The notes beneath the pieces are model-generated. The model was not told the origin of the DNA. It did no database searches and was given only the letters and a program-made list of their open reading frames with translations. DNA of 64,000 bases, taken from contig CM077643.1 in NCBI GenBank assembly GCA_039707465.1, positions 376,209,919-376,273,918 on the forward strand. The letters are read 5' to 3'. This document shows positions 58,500 to 64,000 of the stretch, piece by piece. The translations under genes were made by a program, and so were the position numbers. This DNA is from Rhabdophis nuchalis (taxonomy: Eukaryota; Chordata; Lepidosauria; Squamata; Natricidae). Position 1 is the first letter of the stretch, and each line of letters starts with the position of its first letter.

Positions 58500-60180
58500 A
58501 CCCGATCCTCGAAGCTACAGTGGTAACAAAACCTCCCTCGAGTGTGCGAGGAACCAGAAATTCACCTGAGCTAGCATTTTATCTACAGCGGCGGTTCGCC
58601 ACACGCCTCGAGGTTTCCATGCCCGACTGGTGGCACTTGCCCCGTGGATGCTGTCTGCCTAGTCAGCTGGCGCCTGCTATTTTGTGGCCACGCGGGTTGG
58701 CGGATGTGTGCAGAATTGCCAAGGCGCTCCCCCCCCCCCCCCAGCCGGCTTCTCGGTGCGGCTTCGCGTTGTTTGCGTTCTGGTTTTTGCGCGTTTCCTC
58801 GACGTGCTGCTATGCCGCCGCCACCGCAAAGCGAGTACCTCCCTTCCGAGCCGGGACTCCAGGCCGGGGGCTGCCTGCAGCCGCGTACGTGAGGCAGCTT
58901 GTGCCGGGGACAGAGGAGGGGAGGGGACTGACTGGAGGGGAGGAGAAAGGGAGGAGGGAGCTGGAAGGGGAAGGTGGATTTCAAAACAAGCTTCGGAAAG
59001 GAAGGAGGGAGCGGAGCTGGCAAGCGGCGTCTGGAGGTAAGCGGAGAAGCGCCGCGGGTGGTGGCGGGGAGGGCGCGCGCGCACACACCCACCCCTTTGC
59101 GCGCGCGAGGGAATCGGGGGGCCTCTGCAGCCGCTTGGAAAGAGAGGCCCGAAAATTAAAAAATAAATAAAAAAAAAGCCCAGGCAGCCGGGGACTTGCC
59201 CAGTGCAAGCGGAGTGGGTGTGTGCGCGCGCAACCTGCCACGAGCCGCGCAATTCTCGGTGCCGCGCGGTTCGCGGGCAGTCCGTCTTCCACCCGCTTCC
59301 TCTGCAAAGCCCGAACCAAAACTTCGTGGATCTCGCTTGGTCTCTTCTCCGCCGCCCCGGTTTAGGAATTAATTGCTTCCTAGCTGGAAAAGGGTGAGCT
59401 TTTGCGCGCAAGCTTCCCGATCCAACGCCGCGGACAGCGGTCCCCGACGCTCTTTAGCACTTTGCCTGCCCTTTAGATCTACTCTTGCCTTTTGCAGAAC
59501 CGGACTGTTTTATGCCGGTGCTTGCACCGCGGCAAGTGATTTTCGCTGTGCGGTTCTCCCCCCGCCCTCCCGACGTGGTTACTGAAGTCCCCTCGCATTT
59601 CCTCCCCCTTTGGACAAGCCCTGCAGGGGGGAGAGGAGAGGGAGATCAACTTTGGTTAGCTTTTGCTTCTTCCTCTCCAACGCGCCTTTATTAAAACCCC
59701 GCAGTCGATCGACTGCTGTTCCTAATTTTCCGCGATCACTTGGGTCCCGGTTAGCCAGGCTCTTCCTTGTGCGAGCTGCCCTGTGTTTTGATCAACGCGT
59801 GTTTGCCACGCCTCCCTTTAGTGGGCGCTTTTTCCTTCGCTCTTGTCAGGGTTTTTTTTTTTTTTTTGGCACCGGGAAGGGTGCAGGGCTAAGGCAACAC
59901 CCGCTTCTCCCTTCGTCTGCAGGGCCCTCGCCGTCCCGCCCTCCTTTCCTAGCTCCTGGGTCCCGCTTCAGCCCTTTCCCCACAGCCAGCCGAACCGCCC
60001 CCCTTTCTGCCTTCCAGCCGCTGCGCCTTCCCCGCCCCTGGGTTGCCCACGGCACGCCCACTCGAAGCGCAGAGGGGCTCTGGCCCGGGAGGAAAAGTGC
60101 CACTCCCCCTCTTCTTGCGGCCATGTCACGTTTGCCTTTAGACCACGCCTCGCAGTCCAGCCCCAGATTCTACATTTTAA
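58500..60180 (+). promoter_or_regulatory. Large CpG island with a plus-strand donor
   Basis: About 1.6 kb of GC- and CpG-rich DNA. A purine-rich segment (58910-59036) ends in GTCTGGAG|GTAAGC (GT at 59037), a strong donor. An acceptor-like ttttatctacag ends at 58588, so the segment could also be an internal alternative exon. Another donor-like AAAAGG|GTGAGC occurs near 59391. Long ORFs on both strands reflect composition only. Confidence 0.6.
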
Positions 60181-60182
60181 GT

Positions 60183-62155
<1,973 letters not shown>

Positions 62156-62402
62156 TGTGTGCGTGTGTGTGTGTGTGCACCTTCAAGTCAGTCTTGACTC
62201 TTGGCGACTGCCTGGACAAGTCCCTGCAGTTTTCTTGGCAAGATTTCAGAAAGGGTTTGTCCTTTCCTTTTTCCCAGGGTTGAAAAAGAGTGACTGGTCG
62301 AAGTTGCTCCGCTGGCTTAGGGCCTAACCCAGGACTGGAAGTCACAGTCTCCTGTTTTCTAGCCTGATGCTTTAACCACTGCCTTCAACTGGCTTCCCAC
62401 TT
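62156..62402 (-). mobile_element. tRNA-derived SINE, second type, with (CA)n tail
   Basis: On the minus strand: a head with gcagtggttaaagcatcagg (A-box-like) and gacttccagtcctggg (B-box-like), then 'ttgccaagaaaactgcaggg' and 'gtcaagactgacttgaaggt', ending in (AC)n (62156-62178). It is a fuller copy of the family at 28632. Confidence 0.72.
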
Positions 62403-62458
62403 GGACACTGGGCGATGTAAACTGCTGATGGAAGAACATTTTTGAAGGCCAAAACCCT

Positions 62459-62561
62459 CACTTATAGGTATACCCTGCAAAGCTACTGTGTTGCCCTGAT
62501 AATAAGACAGGGTCTTATTTTCGGAGAAACATGGTAGCTTTGCAGGGTATACCTGTAAGTG
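62459..62561. repeat. 28-bp inverted repeat flanking a MITE end
   Basis: Arms 62459-62486 (…ataccctgcaaagctac) and 62534-62561 (gtagctttgcagggtatac…) pair at 27 of 28 positions around a 47-bp spacer that carries 'aataagacagggtcttattt'. Confidence 0.9.
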
Positions 62562-62722
62562 AATAGGTTAAAGTATAAGACGGGGTCTTATTTTCTTTTG
62601 ACCCCCGAAATAAGCGCTTGGGCTTATTTTGGGGGGGGGGGTCTTATTATTTTTGAGGTGCAGGAGGTGGCGAGCGTGGTCACCTCATGGCTGCTGCTGT
62701 GTTGCAATATTTTCGGGGAACA
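62562..62722. mobile_element. 'ataagacggggtcttatttt' repeat, degenerate
   Basis: It shares 'gacccccgaaataagc' and 'ttatttttgaggtgcaggag' with the reversed copy at 44452-44683. The right part runs directly into L2 sequence. Confidence 0.55.
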
Positions 62723-63038
62723 GCGGGCCCTGCCCTTTGGAACGACCTACCCCCTGAACGCCGCACCATCTCCGACCTCCGCCTCTTCCGCAAGTGTCTG
62801 AAGACACACCTATTCCATCTAGCCGGCCTAGCGTAACCTCCATACTGATTATTAGATAGTTTTAAATTTGGGATTTTAATTCGGTTTTTAGCGCAGGGTT
62901 TATTTATTAGAATAAGTATTTTAAATTTTGATATATTTTATATATTTTGTATCGATTTTAACATCCCTGTGCGCCGCCCTGGGTCCATTTGGAGAAGGGC
63001 GGGGTATAAATTTAATAAATAAATAAATAAATAAATTT
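62723..63038 (+). mobile_element. L2-group LINE 3' end
   Basis: Sense fragment: GPALWNDLPPERRTISDLRL to HLFHLAGLA and stop, then the 3' UTR with 'gtgcgccgccctgggtccat' and 'gaagggcggggtataaattt', ending in (AATA)n. It is the same subfamily as 12649-13352. Confidence 0.92.
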
Positions 63039-64000
63039 TCTTAGCAATCTTATGGTAGTGCTTTGCTTTGCTTTACCATGCCTACTTTTCTGATGTTTTT
63101 TCCCTGTCTAGCCATAGCCTTGGGATTTCCTGGTGGCCTCCTATCCTAGTACCAAGGAAGTGTGATTCTACTTAACTTTTTTTGCCCATGTTACCTTGAT
63201 AAATTGGTAGCTTGGTAATGCCACATGTGTTGAAGCAGAAAACCCTTTCAAATTCAACCAGGGACACATTCCTTTCGCCTTTTTAGTCTGTCCACTTCCA
63301 ACCTCATGGCGATCTTTTCAAGAAAAATCCCTCAAGCCTGTTTTCCAGCATTTATAAAGAGTTGTGGAGGGAAAAGACTGGTGCAAGGTAGTTTGCTTCC
63401 AGGAATAACTCCTGCTGGTGTGATGTTCAGTCTGTCAGAAAAAAGGCTAGCTTTTTCTTTGATCTGTTAGTTGTCAGTATACAACGAGATCATTTCTATG
63501 GCAGGGAATTAAAATATGATGCAGCTCAGAGAAAGTTGCAAGAACAGTTTCTGTTGTGCGTACGGTTCTTGCATATGTAGCTACTGTGCCCCTCCTAATG
63601 ATGTTTTGATTTTGGTATCTGGCATTAAATCTGAGAGACAAGGGTGTAGTTTGGCAGCCATTATTGTTACTGTTGTTATTGTTAAGAGTGTATTCCTTTG
63701 GCAGTAATCTGCAAGAAATTATGCAGCAATGTGGATTGGGGCTTAAGCAAGAAGTGGGCAGGGCCAGACTCAGAAGTAGGTTTTCAACACCCCCATTTTT
63801 CCCTTTCTCTTTAGCATCAGCGTCTTTCTCTCCTCCTTTCCTTTCTCTTTTGCCTTTTCATTTCCCATACAATAACATTGGATGGGTTGCTCTTGCCAGC
63901 GGTCTGATCTGAATGCTTGCAAAATGAGCTTTGAAATTTCCATGTGCTCCTAGTGCAACATGCTGCTCATCTTCGGACTAGCCAGATGTTGCCCATAACC
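63039..64000. other. Non-coding stretch
   Basis: No gene recognised. It may be intronic to the gene inferred from the CpG islands to the left. Confidence 0.4.

Overview
The window looks like nuclear DNA of a squamate reptile, most likely a snake. It contains CR1 LINEs ending in TATTGTATTG-type tails, L2-group LINEs, R4/Dong-type LINE remnants, tRNA-derived SINEs with an ACCTTT-like tail, many short palindromic hAT-like elements with 8-bp target-site duplications (TSDs), and abundant simple repeats. I see no bacterial, phage or retroviral gene. Coding content is very low: one exon is convincing, and almost every other long ORF is a decayed LINE, a translated microsatellite or GC-rich noise.

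Layout. 1-6.5 kb: LINE, SINE and hAT-like repeats. 6.9-8.4 kb: the one plausible gene, a 250-codon exon rich in SH2-type tyrosine motifs and resembling lymphocyte transmembrane adaptors of the LIME1/PAG1 type, followed by a likely 3' UTR with two AATAAA signals. 9.7-17 kb: scattered repeats in non-coding DNA. 17.2-24.4 kb: a dense retroelement block holding a 1.2-kb composite insertion with a 14-bp TSD, a nearly complete but broken 3.1-kb L2 element, and a CR1 element split by a younger L2 fragment with a 5-bp TSD. 25-42 kb: intergenic or intronic DNA with further CR1, hAT, SINE and R4/Dong copies. 42.6-43.9 kb: a CpG-island promoter with four inverted CCAAT boxes. 44-54 kb: repeats, hAT elements and long microsatellites. 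54.4-55.1 kb and 58.5-60.2 kb: two more CpG islands, each with a strong plus-strand splice donor, which look like alternative non-coding first exons of one gene running out of the window to the right. A (TA)65 tract lies at the edge of the second island.

I found no novel multi-gene system. The observations most worth checking are the fast-evolving adaptor-like exon, the three promoter islands, and a natural series of intact palindromic hAT-like elements (eight full copies, all with recognisable 8-bp TSDs) whose transcripts would fold into long hairpins. Family names come from recalled motifs and consensus features; no database search was run.
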